Below, one piece after another: positions 29,432-40,671 of a stretch of DNA of 60,652 bases. Positions within the stretch are counted from its first letter, which is position 1, and every line of letters starts with the position of its first letter. A program made the position numbers and the translations under genes. The DNA is taken from positions 1 to 60,652 of the forward strand of contig JAGHQL010000167.1 of NCBI GenBank assembly GCA_020080175.1, written 5' to 3'. The stretch comes from Glutinoglossum americanum (Eukaryota > Ascomycota > Geoglossomycetes > Geoglossales > Geoglossaceae). Below the pieces are notes generated by a model that was not told where the DNA came from, did no database searches, and saw only the letters and a program-made list of their open reading frames with translations.

Positions 29432-31690
29432 TTACTCTACCGGGCCCCTACCAGCCGGTCCAGAGACCCCACTCAGTTCCTTCAAAATATCTAGCCTCTC
29501 CTGAGCCGCTTTAAAGGCCGCTTCAGCCTCGGGAGACATGCGCCCCGCTCCACTCTGCGATTGCTGATGTAAAGGTGACATTGGCTGTTGGTGCTGCACC
29601 CATGTATGCTGCTGGTTCCGGAAAAATGCTGGATTGACGAAAGATCCGGGTGGGAGTGTGCCGCCTGGGCTGGGCATCGCGTTACCGGGCGATTGGGGGT
29701 GGTAACCTTGGGGGGTGGGAAAGAATGCGAAAGGGTATTGGGGCGAAATCGGTGGTTGGGGCCAGGAGTAGCCCGACTGGTGTTCGTAGTTCGTAGGGAG
29801 GGGTTGCTGGAATTGCGGCGATGAATGCTGCGGGGAGTACTGTATCTGCTGCTGAGGGGAAAAGTAGGATATTCCGGCAGTTGGTGATTGAGGCCCATTG
29901 TTGAAGGTATTCGCGTTGCTGCGAAATTGGAGAGTAGGCGGAGAGGAATCTTGCCCTCCAAAGTGCTCCCTAGTAGTGTTACTTTGGCGGTAGTCATGAG
30001 GGGCTCGCCATTCCCCTCCTCGCCCTCCTCGCCCCCCTCTCTCTCCACGTCCTGCCCGCCCCACCCGCCCCCCTCGCCCTCTATCCCTCCCTCTAGCCCC
30101 AGGTGTACCCCTCTCTGTGGAAGACCAAGCGCTTCTAGCTTCCAGTGTAGCCTCCCCCTTACCCATCAGCTCATGTAGATTTGTTGGTCTTGTTAATGGC
30201 GTGTAGAGATCGTCACCATCCACATCTTGGTTTGCGACATTTTCTTCCTGAATCCCACCGACGCCACGATTTCCTGAGGTCTCTACCCATCCCCCTTTCG
30301 GTCTCGGCCGTCCATTAAGTCCATTCCCTGAATTTTTCGTGTCTCTCATCGACTGCTTTTCCAGCTTGATTCTCCTCCTATGCTCCGCCTCAGCCTCATC
30401 ATCAGAGAATTCCATTTCATCCTCCCCAACTTCTTCATCGTGTAGGTTCGACGCATCTGAACCCTTCATTGCCTTTAACGGCTGCGTGAAGACATAAGAC
30501 GAATGTTGTTCCACATAGAAGACCTTCGTTCCAACAGTAACACCATCTTCCACAATCTCAGCCGCAGAGTTGAATGCTACGGAATACAATGGCTGTTGTA
30601 CCCTACCTAATGTCTCATGGACAACACCCATAACTCTTCTGTCCTCGAAACACAGGAGGGAGCCGGAATCCAACACCTGATATTCCCCCGAGACCTTTGC
30701 CTTGACCAGCACAAGGTTGCCTACAATCTTATCGATTTCGCCGAGTTCCTCAATCTTCATCTCAGTTGTGATATTGGTGTCAGGTTTTGCGACTTTGGCG
30801 TCTTCGATCTCATTCCTAGTCCGCAATTGTGCACTAGAACCACTCTTTCCTTTCCTGTTACCGCCTTCATTATCGGACCCATCATCTCCCTGCATCAAAA
30901 TTTTTGCTTGCTCTTCAGGTCCAAGTAGTTGGTAGTCATCTTCATCCTCACTATCCGCTTCACTGTCATCCGAGGATCCGGAATCATCAGAACTAGTTGA
31001 GGATGACGATTTGGCATCTGAAGAATCGAATTGCCACTCGGCATTCTCATCGCTTCTATTGGCCTCTGCGGCCTGTAGAAATTCCGGATCCAGCGGGGCT
31101 CCGGCTCTCTTCTGGGTGTTGCGCGCAATGGAACTATCCGATGAGCCTCCTGTGTGCTCAAGCACGTCCGCCGAAACCATAACCTGTCCTTCGAGAGAGC
31201 TTAAAACGTCGACAGCACCTACACCATCCCCTTTCTCGATGCTCTTTTCAACGTCCATTGCACCCTCAGTGTCCCGGCTTTTCAAGTCCACACCGAGCAG
31301 TCGGTATTCAGGCACCACTAATCTTTCATTAAGCTCCCCCTCGCTCCGGCTAACGGCTTCCAGACTTGTACTGCGATGGCCAACTTCTGGTGTTGGTGCT
31401 TGGTAAAAAGCTTCTTGTGCAGAGCTTCCTAAAAGTCCTAAACCAGGAATTGCATTGTTTAGTACTTCCAGAGATGCAGGTTCCAGGTGTTCCTCTGCAG
31501 AATCTTTAGGAGCTGCAAGTTCATTCCCTCGCCCAGTTTGAGGGCTGGGGATGTTAGAGGGTGTCCCATAAATGCTGGCGTCGTCCATATCGTCTATGGG
31601 TGTACCAGGAAGATCTGTGACGGGTAGTTCAAGTCGAGCTTTCTTCGCTGGTCTTCCCTCGAAATCCTCCTCCAAGGTCCGTTCCGCCAT
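29432..31690 (-). CDS. NAF1: H/ACA snoRNP assembly factor Naf1
   Basis: An intronless frame of 752 residues. Naf1 is a nuclear assembly factor that holds the place of Gar1 on Cbf5 during H/ACA snoRNP biogenesis. The Gar1-like core domain lies at about 300-470: EIDKIVGNLVLVKAKVSG, LLCFEDRRVMGVVHETLG and YSVAFNSAAEIV. Before it is a Ser/Asp/Glu-rich acidic tract and after it an acidic DEEVGEDEMEFSDDEAEAE patch. The C-terminal third has RGG-type repeats (RGRDRGRGGRVGRAGRGERG), then a Gln/Pro-rich tail, both usual in fungal Naf1. The gene shares a 253-bp divergent promoter with ALG9. Confidence 0.94.
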   Translation of the reverse strand: MAERTLEEDFEGRPAKKARLELPVTDLPGTPIDDMDDASIYGTPSNIPSPQTGRGNELAAPKDSAEEHLEPASLEVLNNAIPGLGLLGSSAQEAFYQAPTPEVGHRSTSLEAVSRSEGELNERLVVPEYRLLGVDLKSRDTEGAMDVEKSIEKGDGVGAVDVLSSLEGQVMVSADVLEHTGGSSDSSIARNTQKRAGAPLDPEFLQAAEANRSDENAEWQFDSSDAKSSSSTSSDDSGSSDDSEADSEDEDDYQLLGPEEQAKILMQGDDGSDNEGGNRKGKSGSSAQLRTRNEIEDAKVAKPDTNITTEMKIEELGEIDKIVGNLVLVKAKVSGEYQVLDSGSLLCFEDRRVMGVVHETLGRVQQPLYSVAFNSAAEIVEDGVTVGTKVFYVEQHSSYVFTQPLKAMKGSDASNLHDEEVGEDEMEFSDDEAEAEHRRRIKLEKQSMRDTKNSGNGLNGRPRPKGGWVETSGNRGVGGIQEENVANQDVDGDDLYTPLTRPTNLHELMGKGEATLEARSAWSSTERGTPGARGRDRGRGGRVGRAGRGERGGRGGRGGEWRAPHDYRQSNTTREHFGGQDSSPPTLQFRSNANTFNNGPQSPTAGISYFSPQQQIQYSPQHSSPQFQQPLPTNYEHQSGYSWPQPPISPQYPFAFFPTPQGYHPQSPGNAMPSPGGTLPPGSFVNPAFFRNQQHTWVQHQQPMSPLHQQSQSGAGRMSPEAEAAFKAAQERLDILKELSGVSGPAGRGPVE

Positions 31691-31943
31691 GTATAATTTA
31701 AAGAGCAGATAGTTCTAACCAGAGCAAATAAACAGGTCTGCGTTCATCTCCGCGTAGCCGCAAGTCAAAGAGGAGGATAGATGAAAGGATTAGAATGAGC
31801 AAATATTTTGAGCCTTAGCTTGCAATGTGTAAGCTTAAAAGCGGCGAGGCTGTTTTGATGTACATATATAACTTACTTTTACAGTCACCGCGACACCCAG
31901 CTCCCTGACAGTAGAGGTACTATCAGCACCAGCGGGGCGCATC
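31691..31943. promoter_or_regulatory. Short divergent promoter NAF1/ALG9
   Basis: These 253 bp separate the two start codons, so both core promoters lie here. An AT-rich patch with TACATATATAA at 31860-31870 may act as a TATA-like element for ALG9. Confidence 0.5.
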
Positions 31944-33878
31944 ATGTCGGGGCGCGCGGCGCGGCGCGCACATCCCCCTCCATCCCGACCATCTTCAATA
32001 CCCCAAGGATTCCCCCCAATTATCGCCTTTTATATATTCCTGCTCGCCAATATTCTAGCAGCCGCATACGCCCCCATACAGGATTGCGACGAAGTCTTCA
32101 ACTACTGGGAACCGACTCACTATCTCACACACGGTTATGGATTGCAGACGTGGGAGTACTCCCCTGAATACGCTATTCGCAGTTGGGCTTATGTGGGACT
32201 GCACGCTCTTATCAGCAGGCTAGCTTCAGTTCTTCCATTCACGTCCAAGGCATGACACCAGTCGTAATTCGTATTCTGTTGTAGTGGAGTCTTTTAGTCT
32301 GACTGTGCTTTAGGTGTCCGAGTTCTACATCACTCGAGCCCTCCTTGCTCTGGCATGCGCCGTTTGTGAGACGCGCTTGTTTTCTGCTATACAACGCACT
32401 TTAAATCTCCGAATCAGCGTGCTTTTCCTCTTGGTCCTGGTATTCAGTCCTGGTATGTTCCATGCGTCGGCTGCCTACCTTCCATCCAGCTTCGCCATGA
32501 GTACGACAATGTTAGGGATGTCAGCGTTCATGGATTGGCAGGGTGGGTTGAAGACTGCTCAGGGTATCTTCTGGTTCGCCGGCGGAGGGATCTTGGGCTG
32601 GCCGTTTTCTCTTGCGCTTGCCGTGCCGTTCCTTCTGGAGGAGGCCGTACTAGCAGCTATAAGTGGCGAGGTGGTTGGGATCCTTACGAGGACTTTGGAC
32701 GGCACCGCACGGTCTTTCATACTTCTGGTACGTGACATCTCGTAAGAAATGGTATTAACTCCGGCTTTAACAACGCCTATAGGCCTTCGTGACTGCTATA
32801 GACACGTTCTTTTACCGCAAGTTAGAGGTTGTGCCATTCAATATTGTGCGATATAATATATTTAGTGGCCCTGGTAAAGGCCCTGATATTTTTGGCACCG
32901 AGCCATGGCATTTTTACGTCCGGAACCTGCTCCTCAACTTTAATATCTGGTTCATTTTTGCTATCGGTGCTCTCCCGTTAGCTGCCCTGCAATACAAAGA
33001 CCGCTCGATACACCCTTCGAAACGGACTACCTTTCGAAGCATCGTCTTTCTATCGCCTTTCTACTTATGGCTTGCCATTTTCACCCTTCAACCTCACAAA
33101 GAAGAAAGATTTATGTTTCCTGCTTACCCAGCTCTGGCGTTAAATGCAGCGATTGGATTACATGTCGCTTTGTCATACATAGGATCCTCAAATCCAAGAA
33201 CGCTGTTCGGAATGATCCCACCTAAGGTTAAATTTGTGGCGGTTAGCGTCCTTATGATTGGTGCTATCGATGCCGGTCTGTGGAGGACAATGGGCATGGT
33301 GACGGCCTATTCCGCGCCCTTGCACATTTACAGTACCCTCGAAAATCTAGAGCAGGCAGTGCCAGGCGGCATTTTGTGTCTCGGAAAGGAATGGTATCGC
33401 TTTCCTTCGTCGTATTTCCTTCCGAATGACATGAAGGCGAAGTTCGTTAAGAGTGCCTTCGACGGTTTGCTCCCGGGAGAATTCCATGAAGGGAAAACAG
33501 GGTTTGGAATCTGGTCGGGAACATGGCTGATGCCGCCGGGGATGAATGACGAGAATCGAGAAGATATGAGCAAATACGTACGGCACCGTCCAGCTACTCC
33601 ACTCGATTCCCTTACTAACAGCCATCTAGACTTCTCTATCTCAGTGTTCGTTTCTCGTGGACTCATATTTCCCAGGATCCAAGTCATCGGAGCTAGAGCC
33701 GCATTACGTGCTCGACACAGCCAATTGGCAAGAGCTCTCCTGCCGCCAATTTCTTGACACATCCCGGACTAGCCTGCTCGGTCGTACCCTGTGGTTACCA
33801 GACTCAAATCTAATACCCGAGAGATTTCGAAGGCAGTACGGTCGCTATTGTTTACTGCGTCGGAAGAGAGAGACATAA
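31944..33878 (+). CDS. ALG9: ER alpha-1,2-mannosyltransferase Alg9 (GT22)
   Basis: Four exons (31944-32249, 32314-32727, 32783-33577, 33630-33878) encode 587 residues. Alg9 adds the seventh and ninth mannoses of the dolichol-linked N-glycan precursor in the ER lumen from Dol-P-Man. The first luminal loop carries the GT22 signature DCDEVFNYWEPTHYL, followed by WEYSPEYAIRSW. Multiple hydrophobic segments follow, with FHASAAYLPSSFAM, EPWHFYVRNLLLNFN and QPHKEERFMFPAYP. The soluble C-terminal domain includes GKEWYRFPSSYFLP and FLVDSYFPG. Intron 1 has a GC donor (AAG then GCATGA) and AG acceptor; no GT donor keeps the frame. Introns 2 and 3 are GT-AG. Confidence 0.94.
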
Positions 33879-34184
33879 ACTCTCACCGATTTCGTAAATA
33901 CTCGTTTAATCATCTGCCTGCAGTGATAGCCACGATACTGGTGTTGATGGGCTACGGGGTCGCTTCTCCGAATTGGGGCAAAAGATCCTTGTGACCTAGC
34001 ATCCGGTAACGTTAAAGGGACGTGCAAGCCAAAATACCCCACACTGCTGTACATCCTCTCCTCGAATGCGGTGGCGATGCAAAATCGCCATCTGCTTCGA
34101 CACTTGTGTAAACGAGGAGTGTCCTAAAGAGAGTCCACAACCACCCACAATTATTCACTTCAGAACCAAAGCAGATCAGCCAAT
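33879..34184. other. Spacer between ALG9 and the HDOD gene
   Basis: This 306-bp stretch holds the ALG9 3' UTR and the promoter of the following plus-strand gene. No gene or repeat is seen. Confidence 0.6.
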
Positions 34185-35829
34185 ATGGGGGAGATCATGA
34201 ATTGGGCACGAGATCTTGTTAATCTAGGTCGAATAGAGGAAACAGCTAGGGCAATTCTTGAATCCACTATTCTTATCCCTACGGTGATCATAACAGCTGG
34301 TATTGTCATCTACATGTACTCCTCCGTGAAACCCCCCATTTCGCAGTGTCCAGGCTCCCCGGACCTCGAAAAGCCCGCTCATCGATCCGGAGTTAAACCA
34401 AGAGGCCAAGAAAGTATACCTGGAAGTATGGCGATTTGACTGCTTAGAAAAAGCATCGTATATTCACCTCAGCGTAACTAATTTCCCCAAAAGCTTGGAC
34501 AGCAGTCGAGTTCAATCGTCCGCCCGCGAGCCCATATCCGGATTGGGATGTCCACACAACGAAGCCACTACCTTATAGACCGTTCAAACGTGGGCCGTAA
34601 GCCTTCCCAGCTGCCAATGCCTTGTTTTTTTGAGGTGGCTGATGTTAAACGTGGGGCTTATACTAATGGACACGCAGATACCACATTACTATGGGCTTAA
34701 GGTCTATGAAGTGGGATGAGTGGATAGGTACAGTCCCTCCCTCTTCCATTCTCTGGGTGATGGGCAAATCCAAAGCCCAGAGACTCGACTAATGAAAATG
34801 AATCTGCCAGAGCTGGATAACGAGTACGTGAAATTCCATGAGGAAAAGGCTAGGCGAATAGTGGATCGTGGGGAGAGATGTTGTAAAACGGCTCCAGAAG
34901 CTTTTGATGGCGCAGTTGAGCTTCTCGAAGAATTGTATGTCTTGCTTTCCCCCGCCTAGACAGCCTATCCTCAGTCTAATATCACCATAGCTGCGACTAC
35001 CTCCCCCAGCGCTACCCCAGCCTCTACAGAAAAACCCCCGTAGGAATGGACAACCTCCTAACCCGCGAAAGCTTCAACATCACCACCCGTCCCTTTCCTG
35101 AAGACCCCATGCAAACCGCCTCTCGCATGGTCCAAGACGACCTCGCAATCATGTTCCCAGGGCCCGACGGACAATACTACCTCCAAGCAGGCGGGATCCT
35201 ACTTGCAGGTTTTTGGCGCCTCGAGGATAAATTCGGAATGCCCCTATCCGAGATCCATACCTCGGGGGACGTCCCCGGGTTCAAGGAGAAGCTCGAGAGA
35301 GGGATGGTGAACTTTTTTAGACGAGTGAAGCCCGATGCGCCCGTGTTGAGGAATAATTATTTCATACAGGTTGATGACGAACTGGGGTGGAGTAGTAGTA
35401 TCGGGGATGAGGATGGTGAGAGGTTCGGCTGGTTTACGGCGGAAAGAAATAAAGCCATCGAGCACCACTAGTTCAGAAGCGAGAGACAGAGTCTTCGAAG
35501 GTATGCACCTACACCCCATATGCCCCTTTTTGCGACATTGAGACGTGTTAAACCGGCCCTCCCCCCACGACAGATTACCCCGCTCAGGAAGCGTCGTCTT
35601 CACAATCCGCACCTACTTCCACCGCATCACAGATATCGCCAAGGAGCCATACGTCCCGGGACGCCTCGCATCCGCCATAAGGAGCTGGGGCGACGACGTA
35701 TCGCGGTACAAGGGCCGGGAAAGGTACCAGGGTGTTCTGCTCGAGTATCTAGATAAGGAACATGAGAGGCAGCTCGCGGAGGGCTTGCAGTTGGAGAGAG
35801 AGGAGGAAATGCACGCGTATCCGTTTTAA
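34185..35829 (+). CDS. Haem-dependent oxidative N-demethylase-like (HDOD, DUF3445) with in-frame TAG
   Basis: Six exons (34185-34425, 34494-34596, 34678-34727, 34811-34934, 34991-35500, 35574-35829) would encode 427 residues. A single TAG at 35469-35471 interrupts exon 5, after ERNKAIEHH and before FRSERQSLRR. Residues 20-45 form a membrane anchor (STILIPTVIITAGIVIYMY). The body matches fungal DUF3445/HDOD proteins: MGLRSMKWDEWIELDNEY, RYPSLYRKT, DDLAIMFPG, LLAGFWRLEDKFG, NYFIQVDDEL and SVVFTIRTYFHRI. The downstream 97 codons keep frame, splice sites and family motifs, so the break looks recent, polymorphic or an assembly error. I recall Trp or another aromatic at this place in relatives. The intron 1 donor could also be 12 bp upstream. 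Confidence 0.8.
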
Positions 35830-36271
35830 GTTGTCGGCAGGTTGGGTGGCTTATTGCGTGAGGGGCAAGCGTTGGCGGCACACACGATATCTGCATGGTT
35901 CATACCGACGCCTTTTCTTTCCTTCGGAACCTTTTTTCTCTTTCGTGGCTACAAGCTACGTTCGTGCCTCAGACCCCTTTGCACGCCTAGGCTTCTTGGC
36001 TAGGAACGCAAAAGTGGGCCGAGGAGTATATCTCTATCCCTGGAAGCTGGACTAACATAGCTACGAAGGCTAGAAGGACATTGATACCATATTACAACTC
36101 ACGCGATTTCACTATCAAAGCTTTATATGATTTTCTACTCTGTGCACGTCATGCCTACCCAAGATATAGACAACTCCCCGCTCAAGCGCAGGAACCAAAC
36201 ATCATACACTAGGAAAAAAAAACCAACGTTGTTCAGAGATAACGCCTCTCCTACTACTCTGCCATAGGCGG
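35830..36271. other. Convergent 3' spacer between HDOD gene and SFI1
   Basis: This 442-bp region contains the two 3' flanks. An A-run at 36214-36220 lies downstream of SFI1. No gene is seen. Confidence 0.6.
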
Positions 36272-39200
36272 CTATTGAGAAGCGCCCAGTTCCCCGCCTT
36301 CGTCCAGATCCCGTCCCTTCCCCCTAATACTCTTCCCAAGTTCACCCCCCCAGCCCCGCTCGGCTGGAAAGATCTTTCGCTCCAAGGGCGTTTTCCGAAC
36401 CCCAGGAGTCGTGACCATCTTCACCATAGCCTTAGCTCTAGCAGCTCTTTTTGACGGCGTGCTCAGGTAGGCGGGTATCGGCGTGGAGCTTGAGGCTTCA
36501 AGACCCGGGATCCAATCACCGAAATCGAAGCGGTCATCAAAAGCAGTCCAATCTTCTGCCCCCTTTGTCCCGTTTCCCTCCAAGTCGGCATCGTGATGGC
36601 GGTCCGCACTAGAGTTCGTAGGTCTCCGTCCTCTCTGCTGTGCAGTCCTATTTTGCCAATGTCTAAATATGTTCCTGAAATGCATCCTATCGCTGCGTTC
36701 CTTAAAAAGTTGAGCGTTCATATCTCTTCCACGATTGCCCAAAACACGCATCCTCCATTTCCTAAGGAGTGTCGCTGCGCTTTCCAAAATCCGAACCTGA
36801 GCGTAATATTCCGCTTTCTCGTTCATTTCTCGGCACCAACCCAAGTTACCACTCCAAATGCGAAGGTTTCTTTTTGTAACACTTGTGTTGTAGGTCATAT
36901 TAGCTTCCAAGGCCATTTTTGAAGCCCTCCGGAGCTGATCTCGCCACATGCCGATTTGATCCGTAGCTATCCGAACTACACGATTTTCGTCTATTGCTTC
37001 TGCTTGCCGTCCCAATGCTGTGACCTGCAGAGCTCGTCCCCGCCAAAGAGCAAATGTCCAAGATGCAAGGTTGATCTTAGCCATGCGCCTAGTCTGGGCA
37101 TAGGCTGTCTTTCGCTTCTGGCGCTTCGAGTCCGCGAGAGCTTTTTGCCAAAACCTTATAGCTTTTGTGGTGAGAAAATAGAATTCCGCATCCAACGCCC
37201 AACGCTCTAAAAGACGGAAGTGCTCAAGTTCAGATGTCCATGTACGAACTGTATCTTGAAGAATTCGCGGTGCCAAAAACCCGAGTGCAAGTTGCTCCCT
37301 TTGCCTGTTCAACCCCATTCGAAGGCACCACCGGCAGAAAACGGAGGACACTAGGTTCCCTTCCCTGTTTCTTCTAAGGGTACGCTCGCTCTGCTGGATT
37401 CTAGTTCGTTGGGTTTCCAAGACTCGAACCAGTTTGCGTAGGGTCGCCTGTTTTTGCCGCTTCTCAAACAGTCGTTTAAGGAGAGTATACCTTTCAGCCA
37501 AAACCCACCTATAGAGTGCTTGGAGGACGATTCGCTCATCGATCCGTGCTGCGAGTGTCTGCAAGCGCAGTTGGTCATTCCAACTCGTCCATGCATTGCG
37601 GAGGACCCTCAGCCGATCAACTTTGGTGGCTTGTTTTGAAGCTTTAGTACGCCGAAGCCAGGCTATAAAAGTATCCCGTGAGATCCTCCACTCCACATTG
37701 AACACTACCTGTCGAGCGACAGGAACCAATTCCGCCTGTCTCTCCCAGCAGAGAATGCCAAGCCGTTTCAGGCTCATATCTCGAAAGTTTCTAGCCTCCC
37801 CCCTAAGCCTCGATAGAGCTTGGGCTTTCAGAGACCATTCCCCCAAAAGCTTTCCCAATAACTCTCGCTTCCTCACACTTTCGACCCATAAGTCTCTCTC
37901 TCTCTTCCCGAGAGTATCTGCAATTAATACCGTTAGATATCTCTTTTTCACCCATCTCGACGAGAGCTCTGAAGCTCGCTTGCCCTTATGGTTCCAAAGC
38001 CATGCCCAATACATCTTCCGTGCCAAATTTTTTCCATACACAGCAGCAGCCTTGGACTCCGCGGAAACAGCTCCCGTATACTTTCGTTTCCATTTTGCGT
38101 AGAATTTCTTAAGTATTTGCCTACGAACCTTGAGTTCGTTTACGGCTGTGATATCGCGCCAAGCATTGAAACATTTGCTTCTCAAGATGTGCCGCCGTGC
38201 GACAGAGGTTCTTTCGGCCTCATCGGAAGCACTTTGCGCCCAGTGCGTGAATGCCTTTGTGACGAGGTATAAGTCCCTTGCTTTTTTTGCGCGACGTTCA
38301 ATATGAGCAAAGAAACGTTCGGTTTCCGCCTTTTGCCTCTTGTCCTGCAAGGCAACTCGCCATGTATCAAAAGCTTGATGCAGGAGGGTGGCCCTGTCGT
38401 GATTCATGGAGATAACATCAAGATCCCTACAATGATAGTGAAGCTGCATTGCCATATTGCGCCACTGACGAAGAACTCGCACAGCTAAGTTGCCCAAATG
38501 TTGGTGGTAAAGTTTCTCCGCGTCCTGCGCCATCTGAGCTCCCGGCGGACGAAACAGAAGCTCCGGGGGAACGCGATGCCCGGCTTGTGTATCCCCCTCG
38601 CTAGGGTCTGTAGCTACAATCACTTCTTCTGTCATATGGGATTGCTGTTCAAACTCAGGAACAGAGGGCGGCTGTTGGCCGACCAAACTATCACTAGATC
38701 CGGTCCGTGGCCAAATTTGGGGGTCTCCTGGACTGGAGGTTGATCTTCCTCGTTTTCGGTAATGTTGAAGATTCCGCCCGAAATCCTGCGAGGTCAGCCT
38801 GCCTCTCGGGGCTGGCCTCTCCTTGAGTGATTCAGTGTCATCATGCGATAAGTTTCTCTCCGTCGTCCGCGTGGTCGCCCTCGTTGAAATGATTTCATTC
38901 CGCATGGTGGAAAAGCTTGTTGGTGGTCGTGACATTGAGGACTGAGACCTAGTTCTTCTACCATTCCTTTGAGTGCTCTCATCACCAGCGTCATACAAGG
39001 AACCGAATGAAGCACGCCTTGGTCTTCCACGAGGAACATCCACTTTCCCCTGCGATTCATCCTTCCCCAGTACAGAACCCCCGTGGTGTCTCGTAACCTC
39101 TTGCGTGCCATCTCCTTCCCCATCAAACTCAAGTCGTATGCCCATCTGGTCCAGAAGTATTTCAAATTTTTCGTACAGAGTCCCATCACCGTGTATACCC

Positions 39201-39477
39201 CCGAGCCTAAGCAAAAAGCGGAAGTAAACCTGATCGTGGTCCGGGTCAAGCCCATTTTGGAGAAGAATAGTATCATAAGCCTCAAACAGCGTGCGGTAGG
39301 GGAAGCGCTCTGCCTGCGGTAGGAATTGTGCGGTCGTAATGATAAGGTGAAGGATTTCGACATCTGCGCAGCACCATCAACAAAGTGACGCGACACTAAC
39401 GAAACGCGACACCCACTTTGATCCGTGAGAGGAGACAATTCCTCAGTATTCTCAGAGGGTACAGAAGACGGAGGCAT
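36272..39477 (-). CDS. SFI1: Spindle pole body / centrin-binding protein Sfi1
   Basis: Two exons (39477-39417 and 39363-36272) with a 53-bp intron encode 1050 residues. Sfi1 forms the half-bridge of the spindle pole body as a long helix that binds one Cdc31/centrin per repeat. The N-terminal conserved block (NVEILHLIITTAQFLPQAE, then DQVYFRFLLRLGGI) requires splicing onto MPPSSVPSENTEELSPLTDQ. From about residue 290 to 930 there are many degenerate repeats with a Trp following a hydrophobic position (AFDTWRVAL, AFTHWAQS, CFNAWRDI, FYAKWKRK, AFTF-like variants), the Sfi1 centrin-binding pattern. Between the blocks is a Ser/Arg-rich linker. The 53-bp intron follows the twentieth codon. Confidence 0.93.
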
Positions 39478-40177
39478 CGACAATTCTTCCGTCTACCACG
39501 CGTCTTCCGAGGCATAAGGCCAGCCGTAGTTATATGGTGGTTCCTACCGCGCCTGCAATAATAACATAGTGGACAAGAGTGAGACAGCTAATCGCGACGC
39601 GGGGCAAGGCAGTGTCATAAAGAGCGGCCCTCGGGAATGAGCCAGAGAGGTAGGGGACGTTGAATGTTGAATGCCGGACAGAGGAACGAGTAGTGGATAG
39701 GGCTTAGCCGCTGAGTTGAAATGCTTTGTTTTGTTCATCAACAGGATTCGAGGTGTTGCCCGCAGCCGGAATGTATGCAAGAATCAAGGATCAGCGGACT
39801 ATACTTACCTTTGGGCAACATCGCGATATTGAAGTCTTGAAAGGACATCCATTGGGATAAGTTCTCGAAAAGCCACGACTTTTTATTCTATTTAGACTAC
39901 TCTTTCGATTTTCCCCTGACTACAAGTGCTTCTTGCCCTTTTTATTTTCTACTACCTACGGTCATGGGGGTCCGCCCTAACCATATTCACCGTATTAGAT
40001 TAGAATTATTTTGACTACAGACACTCCTCTCATGGGACATGGCATTCTGGTTAAAATGTTTATGCCACAGCACTCTTGGTCAGCGAATGTAGTGGAGTTG
40101 TGGGGGTGAATAACCATTCTAGTTGTCCATTTTCGCCCATAGGTATTATGCATCGTCCGCGGCAACTAGCAAGCCAC
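39478..40177. promoter_or_regulatory. Divergent region between SFI1 and the NDUFAF8-like gene
   Basis: This 700-bp spacer holds the promoters of two divergent genes. Its middle (39870-40020) is T-rich. In-frame ATGs at 40076 and 40148 precede the chosen start of the NDUFAF8-like gene, so its leader may be partly coding. No other gene is seen. Confidence 0.5.
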
Positions 40178-40539
40178 ATGTCTAAGCCTCACCCGGAACT
40201 GAACACTTCAACAGTACAATTGGCAATAAAACAAGCCCTCACTGAAATGCCCCAAAGAACCCGGCCTATCGAGAAACTTGCTCAAGCTGTTGCTAGGTGC
40301 ACAGCCGAGGTATGCAGACCTGTTTGCTTTCCTTCCTAACATTAATGTGTTAATTTCCTCGAGCCAGGCCTCAGCATATGGGAAGTGCATAGTCTCTGAT
40401 TACAACCATGTCCACAAAGACAAATGCTTGGTGGAGTTCCTGCGATTGAAGGACTGCTACGTGGTGAGGGAACTCGCTCCATATTTGTAGCAAGGGGGCT
40501 GCTCACCATATACCACAGGCCGCGTCGAAGAAGTGTTGA
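40178..40539 (+). CDS. NDUFAF8: Twin-CX9C mitochondrial protein, NDUFAF8-like
   Basis: Three short exons (40178-40309, 40368-40463, 40519-40539) encode 82 residues. The spliced product has two CX9C motifs: CTAEASAYGKC and CLVEFLRLKDC, separated by IVSDYNHVHKDK and ending VAASKKC. This matches human NDUFAF8, which stabilises NDUFAF5 for complex I assembly in mitochondria; import through the Mia40 disulfide relay is inferred from the CX9C pair. The last exon adds only seven codons including the stop, and without its splice the frame ends in ELAPYL, which is unlike relatives. The start is uncertain: in-frame ATGs lie at 40148 and 40076. The gene is convergent with ILS1. Confidence 0.8.
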
Positions 40540-40671
40540 GTTTCCTGCTCATCCCCACTCTCTTGCATCTCTACGATGGCGCAATTCAATGTTTTACTTT
40601 CTAGAATAGTTGAAATTCTAGCGGTGTATCATGCTACCCGGTGCTATCTAAACGACGAAAAGCGAGGAAAT

